From positions 1 to 8,646 of the forward strand of contig CANBYN010000071.1 in NCBI GenBank assembly GCA_947373615.1: 8,646 bases of DNA, written 5' to 3'. Shown piece after piece: positions 1 to 8,323 of the stretch. Source of the stretch: Burkholderiaceae bacterium. GTDB taxonomy: Bacteria; Pseudomonadota; Gammaproteobacteria; Burkholderiales; Burkholderiaceae. The notes under the pieces are model-generated. The model did no database searches, was not told the origin of the DNA, and was given only the letters and a program-made list of their open reading frames with translations. A program made the translations under genes and the position numbers. The first letter of the stretch is position 1; each line of letters begins with the position of its first letter.

Positions 1-1065
1 TCAGGTAAAGCTAATGAGCTCAAAAGAGTGATGGAAGAGCAGGGCGCTGAATTAGCAATCTTTAATAACCCGCTATCTCCAACTCAGCAAAGAAACTTAG
101 AGCGTCACATTGGTTTTCATGTGATGGATCGCACTGGTTTGATCTTAGATATTTTTAGTCAAAGAGCGCAAAGTCATATAGGTAAAACCCAAGTTGAACT
201 TGCTCAAGTGCGTTATCGCATGTCGCGCTTGGTAAGGGCTTGGAGCCACTTAGAGCGACAACGGGGAGGTATTGGTGTGCGTGGAGGCCCTGGAGAAACA
301 CAGATGGAGCTCGATCGTAGGATGCTGGCAACTAAGGCAAAGCGCCTGGAAAATGAACTAGAAAAGCTGCAGCGTCAGCAAAGAACCCAAAGAAGAGCTC
401 GAAATCGTAAAGATGTATTCTCTGTTTCCTTGGTGGGCTATACCAATGCGGGTAAATCGACCTTATTTAACGCCTTAACCAAGGCTGGTACGTATGCTGC
501 TGACCAGCTCTTTGCTACTTTAGATACTACCTCTAGAAAGGTGCATTTGGATGGGGTGGGCTCGATTGTGGTTTCCGATACCGTTGGGTTTATCCGAGAA
601 TTGCCTCACCAGTTGGTGGAAGCGTTTAGGGCCACCTTGGATGAAACCATCCATGCGGACCTGATTCTGCATGTAATCGATGCCTGTAGTCCGGTTTCTA
701 GGGAGCAAAAGGCCGAAGTCGAAGCTGTTTTGGAGGAAATTGGAGCCAATGACATCCCCAGAATTGAGGTGATGAACAAAATCGACCAAATGCCACAAAC
801 ATTTACTCGTGGTGCGGTTTTAGAGCGGGATGGACTGGGTTTTCCAAACCAAATTTTCCTTTCCGCCCAGACTGGCTTAGGCCTTGATTTACTTCGCTCG
901 GCCTTGGCCGAATGCTCTGAAATGACTGATAGAATAAGGGTCGAACACAACCATGCCAAGAAACAAATGGCTTTGGATGAGTTTTTAGCCCCTTTACCCG
1001 AACGACCAGAATCATCTGAATTTAATCCGATTCCCAAACGAAGCTATTTTTCTAATGACGCGTAA
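1..1065 (+). CDS. hflX: GTPase HflX, 5'-truncated by the window edge
   Basis: HflX is a ribosome-associated GTPase of the Obg-HflX superfamily; the family is known for splitting or rescuing stalled 70S ribosomes under stress. The frame is open from base 1, with 354 residues visible; by remembered alignment to E. coli HflX about 60 N-terminal residues lie upstream. The GTG at 28 is therefore internal. Visible in order: the N-terminal HflX domain (NLERHIGFHVMDRTGLILDIF), a charged coiled-coil linker containing GGIGVRGGPGETQ (codons from about 268), then the G domain with P-loop GYTNAGKS (436-459), switch II DTVGF (577-591), NKID (775-786) and SAQTG (862-876). All nucleotide-binding motifs are intact. 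After SAQTG only about 60 residues remain, ending in a Pro-rich basic tail, so the C-terminal subdomain of E. coli HflX seems absent. The 3' end overlaps hflK by 11 bases. Confidence 0.96.
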   Translation, partial: SGKANELKRVMEEQGAELAIFNNPLSPTQQRNLERHIGFHVMDRTGLILDIFSQRAQSHIGKTQVELAQVRYRMSRLVRAWSHLERQRGGIGVRGGPGETQMELDRRMLATKAKRLENELEKLQRQQRTQRRARNRKDVFSVSLVGYTNAGKSTLFNALTKAGTYAADQLFATLDTTSRKVHLDGVGSIVVSDTVGFIRELPHQLVEAFRATLDETIHADLILHVIDACSPVSREQKAEVEAVLEEIGANDIPRIEVMNKIDQMPQTFTRGAVLERDGLGFPNQIFLSAQTGLGLDLLRSALAECSEMTDRIRVEHNHAKKQMALDEFLAPLPERPESSEFNPIPKRSYFSNDA

Positions 1066-2581
1066 ATTTACAGACCTGTTTTCGGTCAATGATCCTGGTT
1101 GGGGTAATAGCCAAAATGTCGGTGGGGCTAAAGATGCTAAAGATGGACAGGGAAGCGACCAAGCGCCAAAAATGGATCCGGATAATGGCAATAAACCCGT
1201 AGAAACTCAACCAACGAATCAGCCAGTAAATCCTCAAGCTAAGCCAGATGGTCCGCCTGACTTGGATGAATTGTGGCGCGATTTCAATGATAGGTTGGCT
1301 GGTATCTTTGGCGGTAAAAAACCAGGTACTACTGGTGCTGCTGGCAAACCAACCAGCAGACCTTCGAATAAACCAAATAGCACTGATATTCCTCCTCCAT
1401 CACAGCGTGGTGGAGGCAGTGGTGGTAATGGTGGCGGTTCATCTGCGCCGAGCTTTAATTTTACCAATCCATTTAGCACCAAGGCGAGCGCATTAGTTGC
1501 GGCAGTAGTTGCGTTCTTATTTTGGGTGTGTAGCGGTTTTTTCATTATTCAAGAGGGTCAAGCTGGTGTCATTTTAACCTTTGGTAAATATGATTACACC
1601 GCTAAGCCAGGCATTAACTGGCACATGCCTTGGCCTATTCAGTCTGAAGAGACTGTGAATTTATCTGGCGTGCGCTCTGTTGAGGTAGGGCGTCCAGTGC
1701 TAATTAAAGCAACCAATCAAAAAGATTCTTCCATGCTCACTGAAGATGAAAACATCATCGATGTGCGCTTTGCTGTGCAGTACCGTCTCAAAGACCCAAC
1801 TGATTATTTATTCAATAACCGAGATCCCGATACTGCAGTCGTACAGGCAGCTGAAACGGCTGTGCGTGAGATTGTCGCTCGCAGCAAGATGGATACCGTT
1901 TTATACGAGGGTCGTGAAAAGATTGGGATAGATCTAGCGAACTCCATTCAAAAGATTTTAGATAGTTACAAAACAGGCATCTATGTTACGAGCGTGACTG
2001 TGCAAAATGTTCAGCCACCAGAACAGGTCCAAGCAGCATTTGATGATGCGGTTAAGGCAGGTCAAGACCAAGAGCGTTTGAAGAGCGAAGGTCAAGCTTA
2101 CGCGAATGATATTATTCCACGCGCCAAGGGAACGGCTGCACGCTTGATACAGGAGGCTGAAGGGTATAAGGCTCGCGTAGTTGCTACCGCTGAAGGAGAT
2201 GCTGCTCGCTTTAAACAAATTTTGGTTGAGTACTCTAAGGCTCCGCAAGTAACGCGTGATCGGATGTATATCGATAGCATGCGTGAAATGTACAACAACG
2301 TTACTAAGATTTTGGTAGATACCACTAAGAGCAATAGCCTCTTGTATTTACCCCTTGATAAGATTGTTGCGCAAGTCAGTGCTGAAAGTGCCCAAGTTGC
2401 CACGACGCAGACAAATCCAACTAGCACACCTACAGGATCCGTAACTGTTGGCGGTGCAACAGGTGCCAGCGCTCCTGTGCCGGCTCCCACTTCAGCGCCT
2501 GCACCAGCAGTAAATAACGCCAATGATCGAGCTATTGATAAGCGCGATGGACTCCGCAGTCGTGATCGGGAGTCAAGATAA
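1055..2581 (+). CDS. hflK: FtsH protease modulator, SPFH-family subunit HflK
   Basis: HflK with HflC forms a large inner-membrane complex that encloses and modulates the AAA protease FtsH. The protein has 508 residues (E. coli about 419). Residues 1-142 are hydrophilic, rich in Gly, Pro, Asn and Lys; they hold the family landmark PPDLDELW (67-74), a duplicated AKDAKD (25-30) and a GGGSGGNGGG stretch (119-128). One membrane helix lies at about 145-165 (ALVAAVVAFLFWVCSGFFII). The periplasmic SPFH/band-7 domain follows (EGQAGVILTFGKY onward), then a long Ala/Glu/Arg-rich helix (about 325-390) and a low-complexity Thr/Pro/Ala tail ending in Arg/Asp-rich residues. The ATG at 1055 sits inside the end of hflX with no good Shine-Dalgarno, suggesting translational coupling. 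Its stop overlaps the hflC start by one base (TAATG). No in-frame alternative start fits better; the N terminus MTRKFTDLFSVNDPGWG is family-like. Confidence 0.96.
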   Translation: MTRKFTDLFSVNDPGWGNSQNVGGAKDAKDGQGSDQAPKMDPDNGNKPVETQPTNQPVNPQAKPDGPPDLDELWRDFNDRLAGIFGGKKPGTTGAAGKPTSRPSNKPNSTDIPPPSQRGGGSGGNGGGSSAPSFNFTNPFSTKASALVAAVVAFLFWVCSGFFIIQEGQAGVILTFGKYDYTAKPGINWHMPWPIQSEETVNLSGVRSVEVGRPVLIKATNQKDSSMLTEDENIIDVRFAVQYRLKDPTDYLFNNRDPDTAVVQAAETAVREIVARSKMDTVLYEGREKIGIDLANSIQKILDSYKTGIYVTSVTVQNVQPPEQVQAAFDDAVKAGQDQERLKSEGQAYANDIIPRAKGTAARLIQEAEGYKARVVATAEGDAARFKQILVEYSKAPQVTRDRMYIDSMREMYNNVTKILVDTTKSNSLLYLPLDKIVAQVSAESAQVATTQTNPTSTPTGSVTVGGATGASAPVPAPTSAPAPAVNNANDRAIDKRDGLRSRDRESR

Positions 2582-3450
2582 TGAATGCAAATAGAATAAT
2601 TGCCGCAGGCATTGCATTTATTGCCCTGATTTATGTATTTTCCTCAAGTATCTTTGTTGTAGATCAACGGAAATTTGCAGTGGTATTTTCTTTTGGCCAG
2701 ATCGTGCGCGTCATTGAAGAGCCTGGTTTACGCATCAAGTTTCCAGCGCCCTTTGAAAATGTCCGTTTCTTTGATCGTCGCATACTGACTATTGATAATC
2801 CCGAGGCGGAGCGCTTTATTACAGCTGAGAAGAAAAACTTATTGGTAGATTCTTATGTGAAGTGGCGCATCGTTGATCCTCGTAAATTCTTTATTAGTTT
2901 TAAAGGGGATGAGCGTTTAGCGCAAGATCGTTTAACCCAGCTAGTTCGCTCCGCCCTGAATGAAGAATTCACTAAGCGAACCGTACGTGAATTAATTTCG
3001 GATCAACGCGAAGAAGTGATGCAGGGTATTCGCAAGAAAGTAGCTGATGATGCTGCTGATATCGGTGTTGAAATTGTCGATGTCCGTTTAAAGCGCGTTG
3101 ATCTCCTCGCGGAAATTAGTGACTCAGTCTATCGCCGTATGGAGGCCGAACGTAAACGAGTTGCTAATGAGCTGCGTTCTATGGGTGCAGCAGAGTCTGA
3201 CAAGATCCGCGCAAATGCTGAACGACAACGCGATACTATCTTGGCCGAAGCTTACCGAGATGCGCAAAAGATTAAAGGTGCTGGCGATGCTAAGGCTACT
3301 GCTTTGTATGCCGAAGCCTTTGGGCGCGATCCTCAGTTTGCTCAGTTTTATCAAAGCTTAGAAGCCTATCGCAATTCCTTCAAGGACAAGAAAGACATCA
3401 TGGTAGTTGAGCCCAATGGCGAATTCTTTAAGTTTCTGCACAAAAAATAA
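2581..3450 (+). CDS. hflC: FtsH protease modulator, SPFH-family subunit HflC
   Basis: HflC is the partner of HflK in the membrane complex that controls FtsH access to substrates. It has 289 residues, shorter than E. coli HflC (about 334). A single N-terminal membrane helix (about residues 4-26, IIAAGIAFIALIYVF then SSSIFVV) acts as an uncleaved anchor. The SPFH core follows: VDQRKFAVVFSFGQIV, PGLRIKFPAPFENV, FDRRI, and the VKWRIVDPRKFF region. Residues about 180-255 form the charged helix (RRMEAERKRVANELRS, then SDKIRANAERQRD) typical of the family, ending with DIMVVEPNGEFFKFL. The start is well supported: GGGAG at 2568-2572 lies 8 bases before the ATG, inside the end of hflK, and the stop of hflK shares a base with this ATG. 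hisZ begins 20 bases after the stop. No anomalies seen. Confidence 0.97.
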   Translation: MNANRIIAAGIAFIALIYVFSSSIFVVDQRKFAVVFSFGQIVRVIEEPGLRIKFPAPFENVRFFDRRILTIDNPEAERFITAEKKNLLVDSYVKWRIVDPRKFFISFKGDERLAQDRLTQLVRSALNEEFTKRTVRELISDQREEVMQGIRKKVADDAADIGVEIVDVRLKRVDLLAEISDSVYRRMEAERKRVANELRSMGAAESDKIRANAERQRDTILAEAYRDAQKIKGAGDAKATALYAEAFGRDPQFAQFYQSLEAYRNSFKDKKDIMVVEPNGEFFKFLHKK

Positions 3451-3470
3451 GAAAGTGAATAATCCAGATC

Positions 3471-4634
3471 ATGAATCGTTGGTTACTTCCTGAAGATATT
3501 GCAGATGTTTTGCCTGCGGAGGCTCGCAAGGTTGAGTCTTTGCGCCGTGCAATTTTGGACTTGTATCAATCCTATGGTTATGAATTAGTTGCCCCTCCTA
3601 TTTTGGAGTTTTTGGACTCCTTATTGACTGGTACAGGATCCGATCTCAATCTTCAAACCTTCAAGCTGGTAGATCAACTATCAGGACGTACACTTGGTTT
3701 GCGTGCTGATATGACTCCTCAGGTAGCGCGTATTGATGCGCACCTCTTGAATCGTGCTGGCGTTACCCGCCTTTGTTACGCGGGTTCTGTAGCGCATGCT
3801 CGTACTCCTGTAGGTAGCTCTGCGCGTGAGGAATTGCAACTTGGCGCAGAAATTTATGGATGCGCCACTTGGGAAGCGGATTTTGAGGCGATTACTTTAT
3901 TACTCAAGACACTTTCTGTTGCTGGCTTGGATCAGGTATATCTCGATTTGTCACACGCAGGTATTTTGACTGGTATTTTGGATGGCCAAAATCTAGACAA
4001 AGAAACAGTTGAAATGCTCTACGGTTTGCTGCAAAGTAAAGATCGTCCGCGTCTTAGTCAATGGGCTGCTTGTTTACCGGCTAATGTATCTGAATCCCTT
4101 ATTGCGCTGACTGAATTAAATGGCCCCTGTGCAGAAGTGCTGGCAAAAGCTAAAAAGACATTGCCTAAACATGCTGCGGTGAATCAAGCATTGACTGATT
4201 TAGAGCGCTTAGTTTTTGCTGCGGAAAATTTATCAACTAATTTAGAACTGAGCATTGATTTAGCGGATTTACGTGGTTATCAATATCACAGTGGAGTTAT
4301 GTTCGCTGCTTATGTTGATAAGGTGCCGCAACCTATTGCTAGAGGCGGTCGTTATGACCATGTCGGGCAGGCCTTTGGTCGTCCACGTCCTGCCACAGGT
4401 TTTTCATTAGATCTGCTGACCTTGGCTAATTTGTCGCCTCTCAATGTCCGCAAACTTGCAGTCCTAGCACCCTGGATTGAGGATGCAGAGTTAAGCAAAA
4501 CAATTACTACATTGCGTAGTAAAGGCGAAGTGGTGATTCAGGTGCCAGTTGGCTCAATAGTAGAAGCAGCAGAATATGAATGTGACCGAGAGCTTGTAAA
4601 GCAGGGAAACTCTTGGGAAGTAAAGAAGAAATAA
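3471..4634 (+). CDS. hisZ: ATP phosphoribosyltransferase regulatory subunit HisZ
   Basis: HisZ is a catalytically inactive paralogue of histidyl-tRNA synthetase that assembles with the short form of HisG to make the hetero-octameric ATP phosphoribosyltransferase, the first step of histidine synthesis. The 387-residue length suits betaproteobacterial HisZ. Class II synthetase-like landmarks are visible: LYQSYGYELVAPPILEF near the N terminus, LRADMTPQVAR (77-87), the RGYQYHSGVMFAAY segment (268-281) and RGGRYDHVG (291-299). HisS-type catalytic features are altered: the motif-2 region reads CYAGSVAHA rather than the FRYERPQ type, and the HisS LDYYT block is replaced by GYQYHSG. No anticodon-binding domain is evident after about residue 330; instead a short tail ends in VKKK. 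The ATG at 3471 has no strong Shine-Dalgarno, consistent with reinitiation after hflC. HisG itself is not in the window. Known context: this gene often sits between hflC and purA in Burkholderiales. Confidence 0.95.
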   Translation: MNRWLLPEDIADVLPAEARKVESLRRAILDLYQSYGYELVAPPILEFLDSLLTGTGSDLNLQTFKLVDQLSGRTLGLRADMTPQVARIDAHLLNRAGVTRLCYAGSVAHARTPVGSSAREELQLGAEIYGCATWEADFEAITLLLKTLSVAGLDQVYLDLSHAGILTGILDGQNLDKETVEMLYGLLQSKDRPRLSQWAACLPANVSESLIALTELNGPCAEVLAKAKKTLPKHAAVNQALTDLERLVFAAENLSTNLELSIDLADLRGYQYHSGVMFAAYVDKVPQPIARGGRYDHVGQAFGRPRPATGFSLDLLTLANLSPLNVRKLAVLAPWIEDAELSKTITTLRSKGEVVIQVPVGSIVEAAEYECDRELVKQGNSWEVKKK

Positions 4635-4679
4635 AGTAAGCCGTTAACCTATTTTGTAATTATATTTTTGGATTTCAAT

Positions 4680-6020
4680 ATGTCTTCAAAGCAACAAGCT
4701 CAAGGTCGTAACGTCGTTGTCATTGGTACCCAGTGGGGTGATGAGGGCAAAGGTAAGGTAGTCGATTGGTTAACTGATCATGCACAAGCCGTGGTTCGCT
4801 TTCAGGGTGGTCATAACGCTGGCCATACACTAATTATTGGCGATAAGAAGACGATTTTGCGCTTAATTCCATCGGGCATCATGCATAAAGACGTGATTTG
4901 CTATATCGGCAATGGCGTAGTGTTATCACCAGAGGCGCTCTTTAAAGAGATCGGAGAACTTGAGGCTGCCGGATTGAATGTTCAGTCCCGCCTGAAAATC
5001 TCTGAAGCAACAACATTAATTCTTCCTTATCACGTAGCAATTGATCATGCGCGTGAGAAGAAACGTGGTGAGGCAAAGATTGGAACTACTGGCCGTGGCA
5101 TTGGACCGGCCTACGAAGATAAAGTGGCTCGTCGAGCATTGCGAGTGCAAGATTTGTTTTACCCAGAAAAATTTGCTGAGCAATTACGTGAGAACTTGGA
5201 ATATCACAATTTCATGCTCACGAATTACTATGGCGCTGAGCCAGTAAATTATGAAAAGACTTTAGCTGAAGCGATGTCTTACGCTGAGCGTCTCAAGCCA
5301 ATGGTCGTCGATGTCTCTAGCGCTTTGTATGCTGCTGAACAAGCAGGCCAAAACCTATTGTTTGAAGGTGCGCAAGGTACCTTACTAGATATCGATCACG
5401 GCACCTATCCATACGTTACCTCCAGTAACTGTGTGGCAGGTAATGCTGCTGCAGGATCTGGTGTGGGCCCTGAGTCCCTCCAATATATTTTGGGTATTAC
5501 AAAAGCCTATTGCACGCGTGTTGGCGCAGGTCCATTCCCAAGCGAACTTTATGATCATGACAATCCAGCAAAGCAAGATCCTATTGGCGTGCGCTTAGCT
5601 GAAGTCGGTAAAGAATTTGGTTCTGTTACTGGTCGTCCCCGTCGCACGGGGTGGTTAGATGCTGCTGCATTAAAGCGCTCTATTCAAATCAATGGCCTGT
5701 CGGGACTTTGTATTACTAAACTAGATGTCTTGGATGGTTTAGAAATGATTCGTTTATGTGTTGGCTATAACTTAGATGGCCAGAAGCTAGATGTCTTGCC
5801 ACGCGGTGCTGAGTCCGTCGCCCGTTGCCAACCAATTTATGAGGATTTTCCGGGCTGGAAGGGTACGACTTTTGGCATTCGTGAATGGAGTGAGTTACCA
5901 GTTGAGGCTCAAAAGTTCCTGCGCCGTATAGAAGAAGTAGCTGGAAAGCCAATTGCCATGGTATCTACTGGACCAGAGCGTGATGAAACGATCCTGCTTC
6001 AGCATCCTTTCCAAGATTGA
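4680..6020 (+). CDS. purA: Adenylosuccinate synthetase
   Basis: PurA catalyses GTP-dependent joining of IMP and aspartate to adenylosuccinate, the committed cytosolic step to AMP. The product is 446 residues, normal for the family. Motifs: QWGDEGKGK (residues 18-26, with D21 as the E. coli Asp13 equivalent), GGHNAGHT (43-50, H49 equivalent to His41), GTTGRGIGPAYEDK (135-148, T137 and K148 equivalent to Thr129 and Lys140), and the guanine-recognition TKLD (346-349). These equivalences come from remembered E. coli numbering with a constant offset of 8 over the first three motifs. I chose the ATG at 4680 over an in-frame TTG at 4668: the product then begins MSSKQQAQGRN as in related proteins, and a GGA at 4670-4672 sits 7 bases upstream as a weak ribosome site. 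hisZ ends 45 bases earlier; this gap is AT-rich with no terminator, so co-transcription is likely. Complete and undamaged. Confidence 0.97.
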   Translation: MSSKQQAQGRNVVVIGTQWGDEGKGKVVDWLTDHAQAVVRFQGGHNAGHTLIIGDKKTILRLIPSGIMHKDVICYIGNGVVLSPEALFKEIGELEAAGLNVQSRLKISEATTLILPYHVAIDHAREKKRGEAKIGTTGRGIGPAYEDKVARRALRVQDLFYPEKFAEQLRENLEYHNFMLTNYYGAEPVNYEKTLAEAMSYAERLKPMVVDVSSALYAAEQAGQNLLFEGAQGTLLDIDHGTYPYVTSSNCVAGNAAAGSGVGPESLQYILGITKAYCTRVGAGPFPSELYDHDNPAKQDPIGVRLAEVGKEFGSVTGRPRRTGWLDAAALKRSIQINGLSGLCITKLDVLDGLEMIRLCVGYNLDGQKLDVLPRGAESVARCQPIYEDFPGWKGTTFGIREWSELPVEAQKFLRRIEEVAGKPIAMVSTGPERDETILLQHPFQD

Positions 6021-6045
6021 TGGAAAATAATCGATTAACTAAATT
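6017..6045 (+). promoter_or_regulatory. Possible sigma-70 promoter before glcB
   Basis: The 61-base gap between purA and glcB is AT-rich. TTGATG at 6017-6022 (4 of 6 to the -35 consensus) and TAAATT at 6040-6045 (4 of 6 to the -10 consensus) are separated by 17 bases, followed by about 36 bases to the glcB start. This is a pattern match only; AT-rich gaps yield such pairs by chance. No operator-like palindrome is visible, and the absence of a terminator after purA means read-through could also express glcB. Confidence 0.25.
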
Positions 6046-6081
6046 TATTTAATTTTCGCTTTAGAGACAAAGGTTTACAAC

Positions 6082-8298
6082 ATGACTGCACGCACCACCT
6101 GCAATAGCCTTCAAGTGGCTACTCCTCTTTACCGTTTTATCGAAGACAAAGTGCTTCCTGGAACTGGCATTAAAAGCGCGGAATTTTGGAAGGGTTTTGA
6201 CGAAATCGTTAAAGACTTAACTCCGAAAAATGCAGCTTTGCTAGCTAAGCGCGATCGCATTCAACTGGACTTAGATAAATGGCACCAAGCCAATCCAGGT
6301 CCGATCAAAGATATGCCTGCTTATCGCAATTTCCTTAAAGAGATTGATTATTTGGTTGATGTACCAGGTAAAGTTACTGCTTCTACTAAGAATGTAGATG
6401 ATGAATTAGCACTGCAAGCCGGTCCTCAATTGGTGGTTCCGGTTCTCAATGCGCGCTATGCCTTGAATGCTGCTAATGCACGTTGGGGTTCTTTATACGA
6501 TGCCTTATACGGCACTGATGTGTTGTCCGAAGAAGATGGCGCAACCAAAGCTGGTGCTTATAACCCAATTCGTGGTGCAAAGGTTGTTGCGTTCGCACGT
6601 AACTTCTTGGATCAATCAGCTCCATTGGCTAAGGGATCGCATCGTGATTCACTAGCCTATACAGTTGATGGTAATAAGCTTTCAGTGAAACTGAAAGACG
6701 GTAGTACAACTGGCTTAGCAGATGAGAAGCAATTTGTTGGTTACCAAGGCGACGCTTCAGCTCCAAGCTCTATCTTGTTACGTAATAACGGCATTCACAT
6801 TGATATTGAAATCAATAAAAATAAAACCATTGGTGCTAGCGATCCAGCCGGTATTAACGATGTTGTGTTAGAGGCTGCGCTCTCTACCATTTTGGATTTG
6901 GAAGACTCTATTGCTGCAGTGGATGGCGATGATAAGGTTCTTGCTTATGAAAACTGGTTAGGCATCCTAAAGGGCACACTAGTTGAAGAAGTTAAAAAGG
7001 GTGACAAGACAATTACTCGTACGCTTAATCCAGATCGTAAATACAAGGCAGGCATTGGTGCGGTAGATGCAAAAGACGGCATCGTCACTTTACATGGTCG
7101 CTCCCTCTTATTCCTACGTAATGTTGGTCATTTGATGACTAACCCAGCCATCATCACTGGTGAAGGCAAAGAAATCTACGAAGGTATTTTGGATGCTGTG
7201 GTGACTGTATTAATTGCCTTGTACGACATTAATCGTCCAGCAAGCCAAACCATTGGTAATACACGTAAGGGATCTGTTTACATCGTGAAGCCAAAAATGC
7301 ACAGTCCTGAGGAAGTGGCTTTTGCAGGCGAACTCTTTGGTCGTGTTGAGAAATTGCTTGGTTTACCTGCAGATACAGTAAAGCTTGGCATTATGGACGA
7401 AGAGCGTCGTATGAGCGCCAATATTAAGGCGGCGATTGCAGCTGCGGGTGCACGTGTAGCCTTCATTAACACTGGCTTCTTGGATCGTACAGGTGATGAG
7501 ATGCACACTGCAATGTATGCGGGTCCAATGATGCGTAAAGGTGACATGAAAACCAGTAAATGGTTGTCAGCCTACGAGCGTCGTAACGTATTTGCTGGTC
7601 TCGATTGCGGTTTACGTGGTCGCGCTCAAATAGGCAAAGGTATGTGGGCAATGCCAGATATGATGAAAGCGATGGTTGAACAGAAGATTGTTCATCCCAA
7701 AGCGGGCGCCAATACTGCTTGGGTGCCATCACCAACAGCAGCTACCTTGCATGCACTTCATTACCATCAAGTAAACGTAGCTGAAATCCAAAAGGAAATG
7801 GAAAAGCTCGATACAGCTGCCGAAGCAGAAGCATTGATCACTGACTTATTAACCATTCCGGTCGTGGAAAAAGCCAATTGGTCTAAAGAGGAGGTTCAGC
7901 AAGAGCTTGATAATAACTGTCAAGGTATCTTGGGTTATGTGGTTCGTTGGATTGATCAGGGCGTTGGTTGCTCTAAAGTTCCGGATATTCATAATGTGGG
8001 CTTGATGGAAGACCGCGCTACCTTGCGTATCTCAAGCCAGCATATTGCCAACTGGTTATTAAATGGGATCGTTACTGCTGATCAAGTAAATGAGTCCTTG
8101 CAACGTATGGCTAAGGTGGTAGACGGTCAAAATGCTGAAGATCCAAGCTACAAGCCAATGATGCCAAATTACCAGGACTCATATGCCTACAAGGCGGCTA
8201 GCGATTTGATCTTCAAAGGTCTTGAGCAGCCAAATGGTTATACCGAACCATTGCTCCACGCATGGCGCCTAGAGGTAAAAAAGGTAAACGACAAGTAA
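6082..8298 (+). CDS. glcB: Malate synthase G
   Basis: Malate synthase G condenses glyoxylate with acetyl-CoA to give malate and CoA in the cytosol, serving glyoxylate/glycolate assimilation. The protein has 738 residues (E. coli GlcB 723) and keeps the single-chain TIM-barrel layout with the family's inserted beta domain in the first half. Catalytic positions are intact by remembered E. coli alignment: R346 in RNVGHLMT (Arg338), E440 in MDEERR (Glu427) and D468 in GFLDRTGDEMH (Asp455) for Mg2+, and the base D644 in MEDRATLR (Asp631). Long near-identical blocks follow (CGLRGRAQIGKGMWAMPD, GANTAWVPSPTAATLHALHY, LLHAWRL). About five extra residues lie near 384-393 (NRPASQTIGN). C630 matches redox-sensitive Cys617, but the Cys688 position is Tyr. 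The ATG is supported by AAAGG at 6069-6073, 8 bases upstream. No isocitrate lyase or glycolate oxidase gene is adjacent in the window. A terminator follows. Confidence 0.97.
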   Translation: MTARTTCNSLQVATPLYRFIEDKVLPGTGIKSAEFWKGFDEIVKDLTPKNAALLAKRDRIQLDLDKWHQANPGPIKDMPAYRNFLKEIDYLVDVPGKVTASTKNVDDELALQAGPQLVVPVLNARYALNAANARWGSLYDALYGTDVLSEEDGATKAGAYNPIRGAKVVAFARNFLDQSAPLAKGSHRDSLAYTVDGNKLSVKLKDGSTTGLADEKQFVGYQGDASAPSSILLRNNGIHIDIEINKNKTIGASDPAGINDVVLEAALSTILDLEDSIAAVDGDDKVLAYENWLGILKGTLVEEVKKGDKTITRTLNPDRKYKAGIGAVDAKDGIVTLHGRSLLFLRNVGHLMTNPAIITGEGKEIYEGILDAVVTVLIALYDINRPASQTIGNTRKGSVYIVKPKMHSPEEVAFAGELFGRVEKLLGLPADTVKLGIMDEERRMSANIKAAIAAAGARVAFINTGFLDRTGDEMHTAMYAGPMMRKGDMKTSKWLSAYERRNVFAGLDCGLRGRAQIGKGMWAMPDMMKAMVEQKIVHPKAGANTAWVPSPTAATLHALHYHQVNVAEIQKEMEKLDTAAEAEALITDLLTIPVVEKANWSKEEVQQELDNNCQGILGYVVRWIDQGVGCSKVPDIHNVGLMEDRATLRISSQHIANWLLNGIVTADQVNESLQRMAKVVDGQNAEDPSYKPMMPNYQDSYAYKAASDLIFKGLEQPNGYTEPLLHAWRLEVKKVNDK

Positions 8299-8323
8299 TT
8301 TGGCTTAAACCTTCAATAAGAGG

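Noticed and set aside
28..30. GTG as the start of hflX
   Set aside because: The frame is open to base 1 and the residues before it (SGKANELKR) align with HflX, so the start is upstream of the window.
606..1037. Minus-strand open frame of 143 codons opposite hflX
   Set aside because: It lies wholly inside hflX, whose GTPase motifs are intact; the product is low in recognisable features and has no ribosome site or promoter of its own.
1127..1144. Tandem 9-base repeat GCTAAAGAT x2
   Set aside because: Two copies only, in a disordered hflK region; an ordinary slippage product, not a separate element.
1409..1438. GG-rich run that could form a two-quartet G-quadruplex
   Set aside because: It is explained by Gly codons of the HflK linker; the runs are only two G long and likely weak.
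1234..1545. Minus-strand frame encoding a Pro-rich protein
   Set aside because: The prolines are the reverse reading of the Gly-rich codons of hflK; a composition artefact.
2098..2523. Minus-strand frame of 141 codons opposite hflK
   Set aside because: Ala/Gly/Val-rich reading of the repetitive hflK 3' end, with no motif.
3471..4634. Histidyl-tRNA synthetase (hisS) instead of hisZ
   Set aside because: The HisS catalytic blocks are altered and no anticodon-binding domain is evident; position between hflC and purA also fits HisZ.
4668..4670. TTG as the start of purA
   Set aside because: It has no upstream ribosome site; the ATG at 4680 has a GGA 7 bases before it and gives the usual N terminus.
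4635..4679. Possible promoter between hisZ and purA (TATATT at 4661-4666)
   Set aside because: The -10-like box has no acceptable -35 element at 16-18 bases, and it overlaps the region too close to the start to be convincing.
7278..7735. Two overlapping minus-strand frames opposite glcB
   Set aside because: They lie opposite the most conserved catalytic blocks of malate synthase G and have no independent support.
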